Source: Rhizomicrobium sp035504555 (GTDB taxonomy: Bacteria > Pseudomonadota > Alphaproteobacteria > Micropepsales > Micropepsaceae). Taken from it: a DNA stretch of 64,000 nt. Below, piece after piece: positions 16,468 to 23,163 of this stretch; position 1 is the stretch's first letter; the number at the start of each line of letters is the position of its first letter. The stretch spans positions 1-64,000 of the forward strand of contig DATJRP010000047.1 in NCBI GenBank assembly GCA_035504555.1. Direction: 5' to 3'. The notes under the pieces were generated by a model. The model saw only the letters and a program-made list of their open reading frames with translations, was not told where the DNA came from and did not search any database. A program made the translations under genes and the position numbers.

Positions 16468-16479
16468 GTCGGTCCGTGC

Positions 16480-16527
16480 GCGGAGTTTCGTCTCCGCATC
16501 GCCTGCCGCTCCTTTGCCCCGCGGAGA
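16480..16527 (+). promoter_or_regulatory. Putative translational attenuator with mutually exclusive helices
   Basis: The central segment TCTCCGC (16491-16497) can pair upstream with GCGGAG (16480-16485, a 6-bp hairpin) or downstream with GCGGAGA (16521-16527, 7 bp). The downstream partner contains the GGAG ribosome site placed 7 bases before the ATG at 16534. A ribosome held at the leader stop (16465-16467) would cover the first arm and free the middle segment to hide the ribosome site. Confidence 0.5.
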
Positions 16528-16533
16528 AATTCC

Positions 16534-17931
16534 ATGACAACCGAATCCCCCACTCACAACCTCACCCGTCACTGGCAGGCGCTCGACGCCGCCCATCACG
16601 TCCATCCCTTCACCGACACGCAAGCGCTGAATCGCGAAGGCGTGCGCGTGATCACGAAGGCCCAAGGCGTCTATCTGTGGGACTCCGAAGGCAAGCGGAT
16701 GATCGACGGCATGGCGGGGTTGTGGTGCGTGCAGGTGGGCTACGGCAACAAGGAACTGGCCGAAGCGGGCTATGACGCGCTGAAGACTCTCCCTTATTAC
16801 AATCACTTCTTCAAGACGAGCAACCCATGGACCATCGAGCTCGCGGCGAAGCTCGCCAAGCTTCTGCCCGACGGCCACGAGCACGTTCTCTTCGCCAATT
16901 CCGGCTCGGAAGCGAACGACACGGCGCTGAAGCTCATCCGCTACTACTGGAATCTCAAAGGCCGGCCGGAAAAGAAAATCCATCTCTCGCGCGACTATGC
17001 CTATCACGGCGTGACGATGGCGGCCGCCTCGCTGTCGGGACTCACGCCCATGCATCCGCAATGGGATCTGCCGCTCAACGGCTTCGAGAAGGTGCCGACG
17101 CCTTACTGGTTCGGCGCGCGCGCCGCGGGCTACGGCGATGTCGGACCGGAAGAGTTCGGCGCGCTCATTGCCGAGAAGCTGGAAGAAAAAATTCTGGAGC
17201 TCGGTGCCGATCGCGTCGCGTCGTTTTCGGCGGAGCCGGTACAGGGTGCCGGCGGCGTGATCTTTCCCCCATCGACCTATTGGCCGGAGGCCCAGCGCAT
17301 CTGCAGGAAGTACGACGTTCTGCTGCATCTCGACGAGGTGATCACGGGCTTCGGCCGCACCGGCGAATGGTTTGGTGCGCGGACCTATGGCATCGCGCCC
17401 GACATCATGACGATGGCGAAAGGGCTTTCGTCCGGCTATCAGCCGATCTCGGCGATTTCACTCGGCGCACGGATGGGAGAGACGATCCTGCACGCCAACG
17501 AAGAGCTCGTGCACGGCTTCACCTATTCCGGCCATCCGGTGGCGAGCGCGGTGGCGCTCAAGAATCTCGAGGTGATGGAGGCGAACGACCTCGTCGGGCG
17601 CGTGAAGAGCGCGATCGGGCCCTATCTGCAGCGCCGCCTGCGCGAGACCTTCACATCCCATCCGCTCGTGGGCGAAGTGCGCGGGCTCGGGCTTCTCGCC
17701 GCCATCGAACTCGTGGCCGACAAGTCCGCGCGCGCGTTCTTTCCCAGGGACCGCGACGTCGGCACGCATTGCCGCAACTACTGTTTCAAGAGCGGCCTCG
17801 TCATGCGCGCCATCCGCGACACGATGGTGCTGGCGCCGCCGCTGATCATCACCGAGGCCGAAGTTGAAGAGATCATTGCTCTGGCCAAAGACGCGATCGA
17901 CCGCACGGCGAAGGATTTGGGGAAGATGTGA
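16534..17931 (+). CDS. Class III aminotransferase, putrescine/omega-amino acid:pyruvate type (SpuC-like)
   Basis: 465 residues. PLP fold type I, class III: GLWCVQVGYG, FANSGSEANDTALKLIRYY, EPVQGAGGVIFPP, LDEVITGFGRTG, and the Schiff-base Lys296 in MAKGLSSGYQP. The closest named relatives appear to be SpuC-type putrescine/polyamine or beta-alanine:pyruvate aminotransferases; the exact amine donor is uncertain. PuuD and PuuA genes 5-7 kb upstream make a polyamine role plausible. The start is fixed by GGAG at 16523-16526. The MOSC gene follows directly. Confidence 0.9.
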   Translation: MTTESPTHNLTRHWQALDAAHHVHPFTDTQALNREGVRVITKAQGVYLWDSEGKRMIDGMAGLWCVQVGYGNKELAEAGYDALKTLPYYNHFFKTSNPWTIELAAKLAKLLPDGHEHVLFANSGSEANDTALKLIRYYWNLKGRPEKKIHLSRDYAYHGVTMAAASLSGLTPMHPQWDLPLNGFEKVPTPYWFGARAAGYGDVGPEEFGALIAEKLEEKILELGADRVASFSAEPVQGAGGVIFPPSTYWPEAQRICRKYDVLLHLDEVITGFGRTGEWFGARTYGIAPDIMTMAKGLSSGYQPISAISLGARMGETILHANEELVHGFTYSGHPVASAVALKNLEVMEANDLVGRVKSAIGPYLQRRLRETFTSHPLVGEVRGLGLLAAIELVADKSARAFFPRDRDVGTHCRNYCFKSGLVMRAIRDTMVLAPPLIITEAEVEEIIALAKDAIDRTAKDLGKM

Positions 17932-17933
17932 CG

Positions 17934-18581
17934 ATGCAACTCCGCCTCGTCTCCGTGAATGTCGGGATGCCGCGCGAAATCGGCCTGCTGCGCGGCGAGC
18001 CGGTTCTGTCCGGCATCGCCAAGGCGCCGCTCGAATCGTCCGTTGTTTTCGTAAGCTCCACCAATATCGAAGGCGACGGACAGGCCGATCTCACCGTGCA
18101 CGGCGGCGTGGACAAGGCCATCTACTGCTATCCCGCCGATCACTGGCCCTGGTGGGAGCGCGAGAAAGGGTTTCCCTGCTGGCCCGCCGCCTTCGGCGAA
18201 AATCTCACCATCGAAGGCGCCGATGAGACTATGATCGCGATCGGCGACCGTTTTCGCTGGGGCGATGTCGTGCTCGAAGTGAGCCAGCCCCGCGCGCCCT
18301 GTTTCAAGTTTGCGATCTATGCGAAGCGTGCCGATGCGCCCGCGCTGATGACCATGTCGGGCCGCTCGGGCTGGTATTTTCGAGTGATCCGGGAAGGGCG
18401 CGCGCCCGTAGGTGTTTCCGTCCTTGCGCGTGAATCGGTTGCGGGCGGTCCCAGTGTACGTGAAGCCTTCTTTGCGGCGCTCTATGCCCACGCCGACAGG
18501 GAAACGCTGAAACGTGTAGCGGATGCGCCCGCTCTTGCCCCAAGTTGGCGGAGCGCTGTGGCTCGCCGGCTGCGTGTGTAA
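17934..18581 (+). CDS. MOSC domain protein (YiiM-like)
   Basis: 215 residues. MOSC signature: VHGGVDKAIYCYPADHW, AFGENLTIEG, IGDRFRWGDVVLEVSQPRAPCFK with the conserved cofactor-related Cys, and a YiiM-type C-terminal helical extension. MOSC proteins bind the molybdenum cofactor and act in detoxifying N-hydroxylated compounds or sulfur transfer. ATG 17934 is 2 bases after the aminotransferase stop with GGGGAAG in good position; an overlapping GTG at 17928 is the alternative. Probably in the same transcript as the aminotransferase. Confidence 0.9.
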   Translation: MQLRLVSVNVGMPREIGLLRGEPVLSGIAKAPLESSVVFVSSTNIEGDGQADLTVHGGVDKAIYCYPADHWPWWEREKGFPCWPAAFGENLTIEGADETMIAIGDRFRWGDVVLEVSQPRAPCFKFAIYAKRADAPALMTMSGRSGWYFRVIREGRAPVGVSVLARESVAGGPSVREAFFAALYAHADRETLKRVADAPALAPSWRSAVARRLRV

Positions 18582-18645
18582 TGTTGTGCTAGATTTGCAA
18601 CTGTCATTAATAAAAAAACACAATTCGGCCGAACCAAAAAAATTC

Positions 18646-18674
18646 TTGCAAACTGTGGCTTCAGTGCATAGCTT
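18646..18674 (+). promoter_or_regulatory. Sigma70-like promoter of a candidate small RNA
   Basis: -35 TTGCAA (18646-18651), a 17-bp spacer and -10 TAGCTT (18669-18674), in an AT-rich stretch between convergent genes. A perfect 10-bp palindrome TTCGGCCGAA lies upstream at 18624-18633. Predicted start about 18680. Confidence 0.45.
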
Positions 18675-18679
18675 TGTCA

Positions 18680-18832
18680 CCGGAGAGACGAATACTCGTC
18701 CAGCAGGCACTGCCCCCCCGCTCGCACGCTGGATGACGTTTCTCCGCGGTGCCGGTCATCCCCTCCCGGCACCAGCGCGTAACGGCGCATGTGACGCCCG
18801 ATCAGCCCCCTGGTCGGGCGTCTTTTCTTTTC
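18680..18832 (+). ncRNA. Candidate structured small RNA, about 150 nt
   Basis: No ORF fits here, yet the strand folds into three consecutive helices. In the first, GGAGAGACG (18682-18690) pairs with CGTTTCTCC (18737-18745) and encloses TCCAGC/GCTGGA (18699-18704/18728-18733). In the second, GGTGCCGG (18748-18755) pairs with CCGGCACC (18766-18773). The third is the 13-bp terminator stem at 18793. Loops are C-rich (a run of seven C at 18712-18718; CCCCTC in the second loop), like anti-Shine-Dalgarno loops of alphaproteobacterial sRNAs. It overlaps the alkB 3' end in antisense. It matches no named RNA I know. Confidence 0.6.
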
Positions 18833-19466
18833 TGGCAAAGTGGGTTACCCGCCGCAATGTCAGGTTGAGCCGGCCGCCGCCTGCAAGAAGCGACGAGGTA
18901 CCGCCGATGATGCGGTCGATGCCGTGAAAAGCGAGCCGCGCCGGTCCGCCGAACATCAGAACATCGCCGGAGCGCAGCTTCAGGCTCTCCGTCGGCCCGC
19001 GGCGCGTCGTCCCACCGATCCGGAAGAGCGCATCCTCGCCCAGCGAGACCGACAACACAGGCGCGTCCAGCGCCGCCTCATCGCGATCCTGGTGCAAGCC
19101 CATGCGCGCGGCCGTGCCGTAGCGATTGACGAGACAGCATTCGGGCGGCGCGGGGCAGGCGGTCGTCGCGTTCCATAGCTCCAGAAGCATGTCCGGAATG
19201 GCCGGCCACGGCGCGTGCGATACGGGATGAACTTTTTCGTAGCGATAGCCGGAAATATCCGACACCCAGCCGAGCGCGCCGAAATTCGTCTCCTCGACCG
19301 AGAAGGGCTTGCCCGATTTGGGCATGACGGGCCGGTAGAACGGCGCGTCGGCGGTGCGTGCGGCGATCTCGTGCACGAGTTGCGTCTGCATGTCGCGGGT
19401 CAGGGCCTCGGGCCAGAGAACGACACCGGGCATCGCGTCGAGCCTGTATTGCAGCGTGAGCGTCAT
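18756..19466 (-). CDS. alkB: Alpha-ketoglutarate-dependent dioxygenase AlkB
   Basis: 236 residues. Double-stranded beta-helix Fe(II)/2OG fold: LVNRYGTAARMGLHQDRDE with the metal HxD, VLSVSLGEDALFRIGG, the second metal His in LAFHGIDRI, and RLNLTLRR for 2-oxoglutarate binding. AlkB removes methyl lesions (1-methyladenine, 3-methylcytosine) from DNA and RNA by oxidation. The last 25 or so residues are low-complexity and encoded opposite the small-RNA terminator, so that tail may not be conserved. The start overlaps the stop of the upstream phosphatase-like gene by four bases. Confidence 0.93.
   Translation of the reverse strand: MTLTLQYRLDAMPGVVLWPEALTRDMQTQLVHEIAARTADAPFYRPVMPKSGKPFSVEETNFGALGWVSDISGYRYEKVHPVSHAPWPAIPDMLLELWNATTACPAPPECCLVNRYGTAARMGLHQDRDEAALDAPVLSVSLGEDALFRIGGTTRRGPTESLKLRSGDVLMFGGPARLAFHGIDRIIGGTSSLLAGGGRLNLTLRRVTHFARKEKTPDQGADRASHAPLRAGAGRG
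18793..18832 (+). terminator. Strong Rho-independent terminator of the candidate small RNA
   Basis: A 13-bp stem, GACGCCCGATCAG with CTGGTCGGGCGTC (one G-U), closed by a CCCC tetraloop (18806-18809) and followed by TTTTCTTTTC. It lies inside the alkB coding region in antisense, so it terminates plus-strand transcription, from the small RNA and/or the MOSC gene. Confidence 0.85.
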
Positions 19467-20071
19467 AACCCCAGCATCGGATCGTAGAGGCCGTGAAAGC
19501 TCTGGCCTTCACCGCGCGCTTCGAGCCACGCCTTATAGCTCTCCGGCACATAGGTTTCGGCGGTCCAGGCGCGAAGCGGACGGCCATGGGCATCGTCGCG
19601 CGCAAAGATCAGAAACGATTTGAGCCAGCGCTGATGGCGTTTGGGTAAATGCAGGTAAGGCCAGCGCGCGAACTGGCCTTGCGCTTCGTCGAATGCAGCC
19701 CAGCCTTTGGCGTGAACGACATAGAGCGCGGCCGCAAAACTCGTCCGGTCCTGTCCGCCCGAGCATTTGAGGAGCATGGGCCTGGGCAGCGTGTCGAACG
19801 CATCGAACAGCGCGACGAGCATCTTGCGCGTGGGCAGGCGTTTCGAGCTCAGCATGACGTCGCGATGTTCGACGCCGATACGCTCCGTCGTTTTCTTTTC
19901 GTTGCGCCACCAGCGCCAGTGCGGATTGGGGCCTCTGAGATTGACCAGCGCGCGAATGCCGCGCCCGCGCAGGAACGGCGCCAGAAAGCCCGCATAGGCC
20001 TGCGACGAGCGCGCGACGCTGCCCGGTTCGATCCAGTGGAAATTGTAGAGAATGTCGGGAAGCGAACGCAT
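19463..20071 (-). CDS. Tyrosine/dual-specificity phosphatase-like protein
   Basis: 202 residues. The P-loop KCSGGQDRTSFAAAL carries the Cys-X5-Arg signature (CSGGQDR) of protein tyrosine phosphatases, preceded by an IRALVNLRGPNPHWRWW segment that fits the DSP-like fold. Substrates could be phosphoproteins or phosphoinositide-like molecules. The C-terminal half (WLKSFLIFARDDAHGRPLRAW) is unfamiliar. It overlaps alkB by four bases (ATGA) and follows the GNAT gene by 9 bp, so GNAT, phosphatase and alkB form one operon on the minus strand. Confidence 0.8.
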   Translation of the reverse strand: MRSLPDILYNFHWIEPGSVARSSQAYAGFLAPFLRGRGIRALVNLRGPNPHWRWWRNEKKTTERIGVEHRDVMLSSKRLPTRKMLVALFDAFDTLPRPMLLKCSGGQDRTSFAAALYVVHAKGWAAFDEAQGQFARWPYLHLPKRHQRWLKSFLIFARDDAHGRPLRAWTAETYVPESYKAWLEARGEGQSFHGLYDPMLGL

Positions 20072-20080
20072 CAGCTCTTG

Positions 20081-20632
20081 TCACGGAACAAGCGGCTTCT
20101 CCATGCGCACGAGCGGCACGCTTACGCCGGTCGGCGTTGATTCGCGGAAATGCTCGACTTCGCGGTAGTGGCAGGCGCGGTAGAGCGGCAATCCCGCCAT
20201 CGTGGCTACTAGCGTGGCGCGCCGAAAACCGCGGGTCTGCGCCTGTCTTTCGCTTTCGGCCAGGATGAAGCGCCCGAGGCCGCGGCGCGTGTGGTCGGGA
20301 TGCGTATACATGGCGCGCATGCGCGCGGACTCCGTCGCGGGATCGACGTGCGCGGCATTGCGGCCTTGCGTGTGATCGCCGCCGAACAGCGTGGCGCGCG
20401 CGCTCCATCCGCCCGACGCGACGATGCGCTTTTTATGTTCGACAACCATGTAAGTGCCGTCATCGATCAGCTGCCGGTCGAGTCCCATGATGGCGAAGGA
20501 CGCCGTCACTTCCTCGGGCGGAAGATAAGGCGCGAGCAATTGGGCGATGGCTGCATTCATCAGCAGCTCCAATTGCGGTGCGTCGCCGGTATCGGCTTGC
20601 CGCCACGTGTAGCGGGAATCGAGGGCCATCAT
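20081..20632 (-). CDS. GNAT family N-acetyltransferase
   Basis: 183 residues from ATG 20632; a TTG at 20641 could add three. GNAT core: YTWRQADTGDAPQLELLMNAA, MRAMYTHPDHTRRGLGRFILAESERQA (acetyl-CoA loop of the R/Q-x-x-G-x-G type), then ATLVATMAGLPLYRACHYRE. Substrate unknown. First gene of the probable GNAT-phosphatase-alkB operon; 35 bp separate it from the upstream GT87 gene on the same strand. Confidence 0.88.
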   Translation of the reverse strand: MMALDSRYTWRQADTGDAPQLELLMNAAIAQLLAPYLPPEEVTASFAIMGLDRQLIDDGTYMVVEHKKRIVASGGWSARATLFGGDHTQGRNAAHVDPATESARMRAMYTHPDHTRRGLGRFILAESERQAQTRGFRRATLVATMAGLPLYRACHYREVEHFRESTPTGVSVPLVRMEKPLVP

Positions 20633-20667
20633 CGGCGCCAAGCATAGCGCGGGCCGCGCGCCTTTTG

Positions 20668-21885
20668 CTAACCGGCATAAGCGAAATCGTAGGCCGGCTG
20701 CGCCTGCAGGCGGCGGATGGCGATGAAGCCCATGGCGAGACTTGCGAACAGCGCGCCCGGTACAACGGCGAAACCCGGAAGGAACGGGCTCAGCAGGAAC
20801 GGCGCCGTGGCGGCCATCAGTGCAACTTCGAACCGGTCGAAGCCGCGCTGGCGGACGAGGAACGCGCCCGCAACCGCAAGCACAGGGACATCATAGTAAA
20901 GCACGTAAGGCGTTGCGAGTAGGATCGCGATCGGAAGCAATGCCCCTTTCAGTTCGAACGGCGTGTTGCGGCTTCTCCAGGCGATGACGACGGCAAGCGC
21001 GGCAGCGATACTGACCAGCGCCTGCATCGCCCAGGCGGCCGCGCCCGGCGCGCCCAGCGTGCGCGCGAAACCATAGACGCTCTGAAGCTTGTTCCAGCCG
21101 AGATCGCTGCGCACCAGATGCGTGTCCGCGGCATTGGACAGCGCATGAAGGAACGCGGCGTAGGACTCAAAGCCGAAGACGGCGCCGGCGAGACCGTTCC
21201 ACAAAAGCGTGCTCAGCGCAGCCCAGCCGAAGGCGCGCCAATAGCCGCCGGCCGCCAGCGCCAGCGGAAAGAGGACGCCGAATTGCGGCTTGTAGCTGAG
21301 AAAGCCGAGCAGCAACCCGCTCACCAGCGGTCGCTTCTCGAGTTGCAGCAAGGCCGCACCGATGACGGCGGCCGTGAGAAAGCCGTTCTGTCCGAGCATG
21401 AATTCGACGAGCACCCACGGCATGGCGCAAGCCACCATGAAAGCCACGGCGCGTTTCGCGATCGCAGCGACGGTCAGCGCATAAAGCGCCAGCGTCACCG
21501 TGCACCAGATGATGAAGGCGGATACGTAATGCAGCTGCGCCGGCAGGACGACGATCAGGAGAAAGAGCGGCGGATAGGACCAGCCGAGCACCTGATGATA
21601 GGTGTGCCCGATGGCGGCGAGCTCGGCGGCATGTTCGCGACGCGCGTCATATGCGGCGAGCACGGCACCTTTGAGCGCCAGATGTGCCGCGACCCAAAAG
21701 ACAATGAAGTCGTTGACGACGGGGCGGCCGCTCGCATCGAGGATCCACAGATGCTGGACATAGCCGCCGAAGAGAACGACCGCGTAAACCGCGATGGCCG
21801 CGAGCGCGACCGCAAAGATGCATACGTCCGTCGCGGTAACGCGCAGCGGTCTTAAGTCTGGCGCGGGCGCGCGATCCTGGCTCAT
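20668..21885 (-). CDS. GT87/DUF2029 family membrane glycosyltransferase
   Basis: 405 residues with roughly ten transmembrane helices. Typical GT87 elements: a conserved acidic N-terminal loop (VNDFIVFWVAAHLAL) with a likely catalytic Asp, a YPPLFLLI segment after the second helix, and FLSYKPQFGVLFPLAL. The family includes polyprenyl-phosphate-mannose-dependent mannosyltransferases; the acceptor here is unknown. The gene is single, with alkB-operon genes downstream on the same strand. Confidence 0.87.
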   Translation of the reverse strand: MSQDRAPAPDLRPLRVTATDVCIFAVALAAIAVYAVVLFGGYVQHLWILDASGRPVVNDFIVFWVAAHLALKGAVLAAYDARREHAAELAAIGHTYHQVLGWSYPPLFLLIVVLPAQLHYVSAFIIWCTVTLALYALTVAAIAKRAVAFMVACAMPWVLVEFMLGQNGFLTAAVIGAALLQLEKRPLVSGLLLGFLSYKPQFGVLFPLALAAGGYWRAFGWAALSTLLWNGLAGAVFGFESYAAFLHALSNAADTHLVRSDLGWNKLQSVYGFARTLGAPGAAAWAMQALVSIAAALAVVIAWRSRNTPFELKGALLPIAILLATPYVLYYDVPVLAVAGAFLVRQRGFDRFEVALMAATAPFLLSPFLPGFAVVPGALFASLAMGFIAIRRLQAQPAYDFAYAG

Positions 21886-21968
21886 GATGCGGCGTGAGAG
21901 ACCCCGCCGTCACCTTAACAAAGCCGCCGTAAAGGGAGATTTAAGCAAGCCCCTCGGATTGCCGAAGG

Positions 21969-21996
21969 AAAAGGCCGGCCTGTTGAGGCCGGCCTC
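21969..21996 (-). terminator. Rho-independent terminator of the first Gly/His/Tyr-rich gene
   Basis: Read on the minus strand: two GGCCGGCC arms (21987-21994 and 21973-21980) with a 6-base loop, followed by TTTTCC. It lies 6 bp after the stop of the 22003-22338 gene. Confidence 0.8.
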
Positions 21997-22002
21997 GTCC
22001 GC

Positions 22003-22338
22003 TCAATAGCAATAGCCGTAATAGTAGGCGTAGTAGTCGCAGTAATACGGATCGCCATAATACCCGTAATAGTAGGGATAGGGATAACCGTAGACCCCCC
22101 AGCCGTACCAACCCGGTCCGTACCAGCGGCCATGCCAATACCCGCCATGCCACCCGCCGCCGCCGTGCCAGGCGCCACCGCCATGCCAGGCGCCACCGCC
22201 GTGCCAGCCGCCGCCACCACCGCCATGATGCTGCGCCAGCGCGGGCGCTGCGGATAACGCGACGCCAGCCAACCCGACCGCGCCGGCGACGGCTGCACCT
22301 TTCATGACTACACCGAGTTTATGCGAAAGCTTCAGCAT
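22003..22338 (-). CDS. Secreted Gly/His/Trp/Tyr-rich protein, copy 1
   Basis: 111 residues. Signal peptide to about residue 36 (cleavage after ALA), then a His/Gly/Trp-rich stretch (WHGGGAWHGGG repeats) and an aromatic tail rich in Tyr with two Cys, ending YYYGYCY. The core WYGPGWYGWGVYGYPY is shared with the 22557 protein, so the two are paralogues. No known domain; composition suggests metal binding or an extracellular adhesive or structural role (inference). AGGAG lies 7 bases before ATG 22338. A strong terminator follows. Confidence 0.75.
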   Translation of the reverse strand: MLKLSHKLGVVMKGAAVAGAVGLAGVALSAAPALAQHHGGGGGGWHGGGAWHGGGAWHGGGGWHGGYWHGRWYGPGWYGWGVYGYPYPYYYGYYGDPYYCDYYAYYYGYCY

Positions 22339-22374
22339 ATCGATCTCCTGTCGCTCGCTTCGCTTGCGCCCTCC
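22339..22374 (-). repeat. Leader segment conserved between the two Gly/His/Tyr-rich genes
   Basis: The 36 bases before ATG 22338 match the bases before the second copy (22953-22985). On the minus strand both start with GGAGGGCGC and end with CGACAGGAG plus a few bases before the ATG; the middle differs by a small insertion. The leader contains the ribosome site and was evidently duplicated with the gene. Confidence 0.6.
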
Positions 22375-22556
22375 AAACTCAAACGCACCGAAACTATCGG
22401 CGGTGGAAAAATTATACCCATCCGTCCGGGTTGCACAGTGGCTCCGTGCGCGCATTTTACCGCGAACGGCGTGCGGCGACCGACGGCAATGAATGGACTT
22501 TCAGAATCGCAGACACGGAGACTCACCGCTTGCGCAACGCGTCTTCGTGCTGTCAC

Positions 22557-22952
22557 TCAGTAACAATAGCCGTAGTAATAGTCCCAATAGTCGCAGCCGT
22601 CGTAGTAGCCGTAGCCGTATGGATAGCCGTAGATTCCCCATCCATACCAGTTCGGGCCGTACCAGTGGCCGTGCCAATAGCCGCCGCGGAATCCGCCATG
22701 TCCGTAGCCGCCACCATGCGCGTAGCCGCCGTAACCGCCGTGGAAGCCACCACTGTGGAATCCGCCCCCGTGGAATCCGCCGCCATGAAACCCGCCACCA
22801 TGAAAGCCGCCGCCGCCGTGGCCGCCACCGTGATGTTGCGCCGCGGCCGGTGTTGCAACCAGCGCTGCGGCCGCGATGCCTGCCACGCCGAGCGTGCCGG
22901 AAAACGTTGCGGCTTTGCAGAAAGTTTTGAGTCCTTGCGGAAGCTTCAACAT
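22557..22952 (-). CDS. Secreted Gly/His/Tyr-rich protein, copy 2
   Basis: 131 residues. Signal peptide (about residues 1-38, cleavage after PAAA), then five GGFHGG-type repeats encoded by a 15-bp tandem DNA unit (about 22740-22815), a YAHGGGYGHGGF stretch, and the shared WYGPNWYGWGIYGYPY core. It ends YYYGYCY as in copy 1. His alternates with Gly in the repeat, a pattern seen in metal-binding proteins; Cys are few and C-terminal. It has its own leader, so the two genes may be expressed separately. Confidence 0.75.
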   Translation of the reverse strand: MLKLPQGLKTFCKAATFSGTLGVAGIAAAALVATPAAAQHHGGGHGGGGFHGGGFHGGGFHGGGFHSGGFHGGYGGYAHGGGYGHGGFRGGYWHGHWYGPNWYGWGIYGYPYGYGYYDGCDYWDYYYGYCY

Positions 22953-23163
22953 TTCGACCTCCTGTCGTTTCGCTTCGCGCCCTCCGTTGTTTCTTCAACG
23001 ATGGATGTGTGCCCGGCGAACGGCCTTCGCCAGCTTAAAACTGCGTAACGTTTCGCGAGATGTCGCGCTGGATGCGAATCGACAGGTTGATCGCGTCGAA
23101 TTGATCGAGTGCGCGCGAAAAAGAGCAGATCAAAAACAAGCCCATCGCACTTTCGTTAAGTCG

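Noticed and set aside
18676..18745. Glycine riboswitch at the candidate small RNA
   Set aside because: A GGAGAG element is present, but the conserved CACCGAAGGAGCAA and AACTCTCAGG parts are absent and no glycine gene follows.
22740..22815. CRISPR-like tandem repeat
   Set aside because: The 15-bp repeat is in frame within a coding sequence and encodes GGFHGG units; there are no spacers.
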